In this document: positions 61,956 to 61,976 of the stretch, in pieces
Layout of the letters: the number at the start of each line of letters is the position of its first letter
How positions within the stretch are numbered: position 1 is the stretch's first letter
DNA from: Spirochaetaceae bacterium
GTDB lineage: Bacteria > Spirochaetota > Spirochaetia > Treponematales > Breznakiellaceae
DNA: 61,976 nucleotides
Assembly: GCA_031262035.1 (NCBI GenBank)
Contig: JAISIL010000172.1
Coordinates: 1 to 61,976, forward strand
Direction: 5' to 3'
The notes under the pieces: generated by a model
What the model was told of the DNA's origin: nothing
The model's database searches: none
Seen by the model: the letters and a program-made list of their open reading frames with translations, nothing else
Position numbers and translations under genes: made by a program

Positions 61956-61976
61956 ATGAGTGGTTTATTAAAGAAG
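61956..61976 (+). CDS. Start of a gene cut by the window end
   Basis: GGGAGGGG lies about 5 nt before ATG 61956, and TATAAT is at about 61919-61924. Only MSGLLKK is visible, so the product cannot be identified. Confidence 0.5.

Overview
The window looks like chromosomal DNA of a Treponema-like spirochaete. Two adjacent FlaA filament-sheath proteins, a P83/100-type periplasmic protein, a FliS/FlgN-like pair and a TAXI-type TRAP transporter sit among standard housekeeping genes. Promoters are very regular (TTGACW, 17 bp, TATAAT-like), so many starts can be judged from the DNA alone.

Layout. 1-2320 is the end of a mobile element: the C-terminus of a P4-type primase/helicase, then 1.8 kb without credible genes that holds spaced ATTGTCAT motifs and a 126-bp hairpin. 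2322-16495 is mostly minus strand: ABC exporter, LicC-like cytidylyltransferase, TPR and PilZ proteins, groEL, rplY, tRNA-Gln, spoVG, ispE, rsfS, an LCP protein, a nadD-yqeK fusion and obgE; dinB-like and polyacidic genes are on plus. 16580-28622 holds a uracil permease, a lipoprotein, an outer-membrane protein, a uridine-kinase-like protein, ferredoxin, an M23 peptidase, an nrnA-like gene, htpG and a prepilin peptidase. 28672-38242 holds the TRAP system, flaA pair, an rRNA methyltransferase, a secreted nuclease-like protein, rpmE, rho and pncC. 38262-49022 holds p83/100, a ten-gene type II secretion/pseudopilus operon and fliS. 49059-61976 is accessory: GH3 glucosidase, YafQ toxin-antitoxin, two large lipoproteins, an XRE regulator and HipBA.

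Three patterns stand out. First, several families of GC-rich palindromic repeats sit not only between genes but in frame inside genes (htpG, nadD-yqeK, ispE, an ABC ATPase, an rRNA methyltransferase, DUF1850, GH3). They also form the C-terminus of obgE, four TAG stop codons and the signal peptide of one exported protein. Second, at least nine genes have a consensus promoter whose -10 box ends only 5-7 bp before the start codon, which implies leaderless mRNA. Third, both toxin genes (yafQ, hipA) have their 3' ends duplicated as direct repeats that enclose another gene, as if toxin 3' ends were insertion sites.

Working together: the secretion operon (secretin, ATPase, platform, pseudopilins, L/M/C-like inner-membrane proteins, lipoprotein) plus the distant prepilin peptidase at 28206 form a nearly complete type II-like machine. 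nadD-yqeK, LCP and rsfS form a coupled operon. The TAXI receptor, DUF1850 and fused permease form one uptake system.
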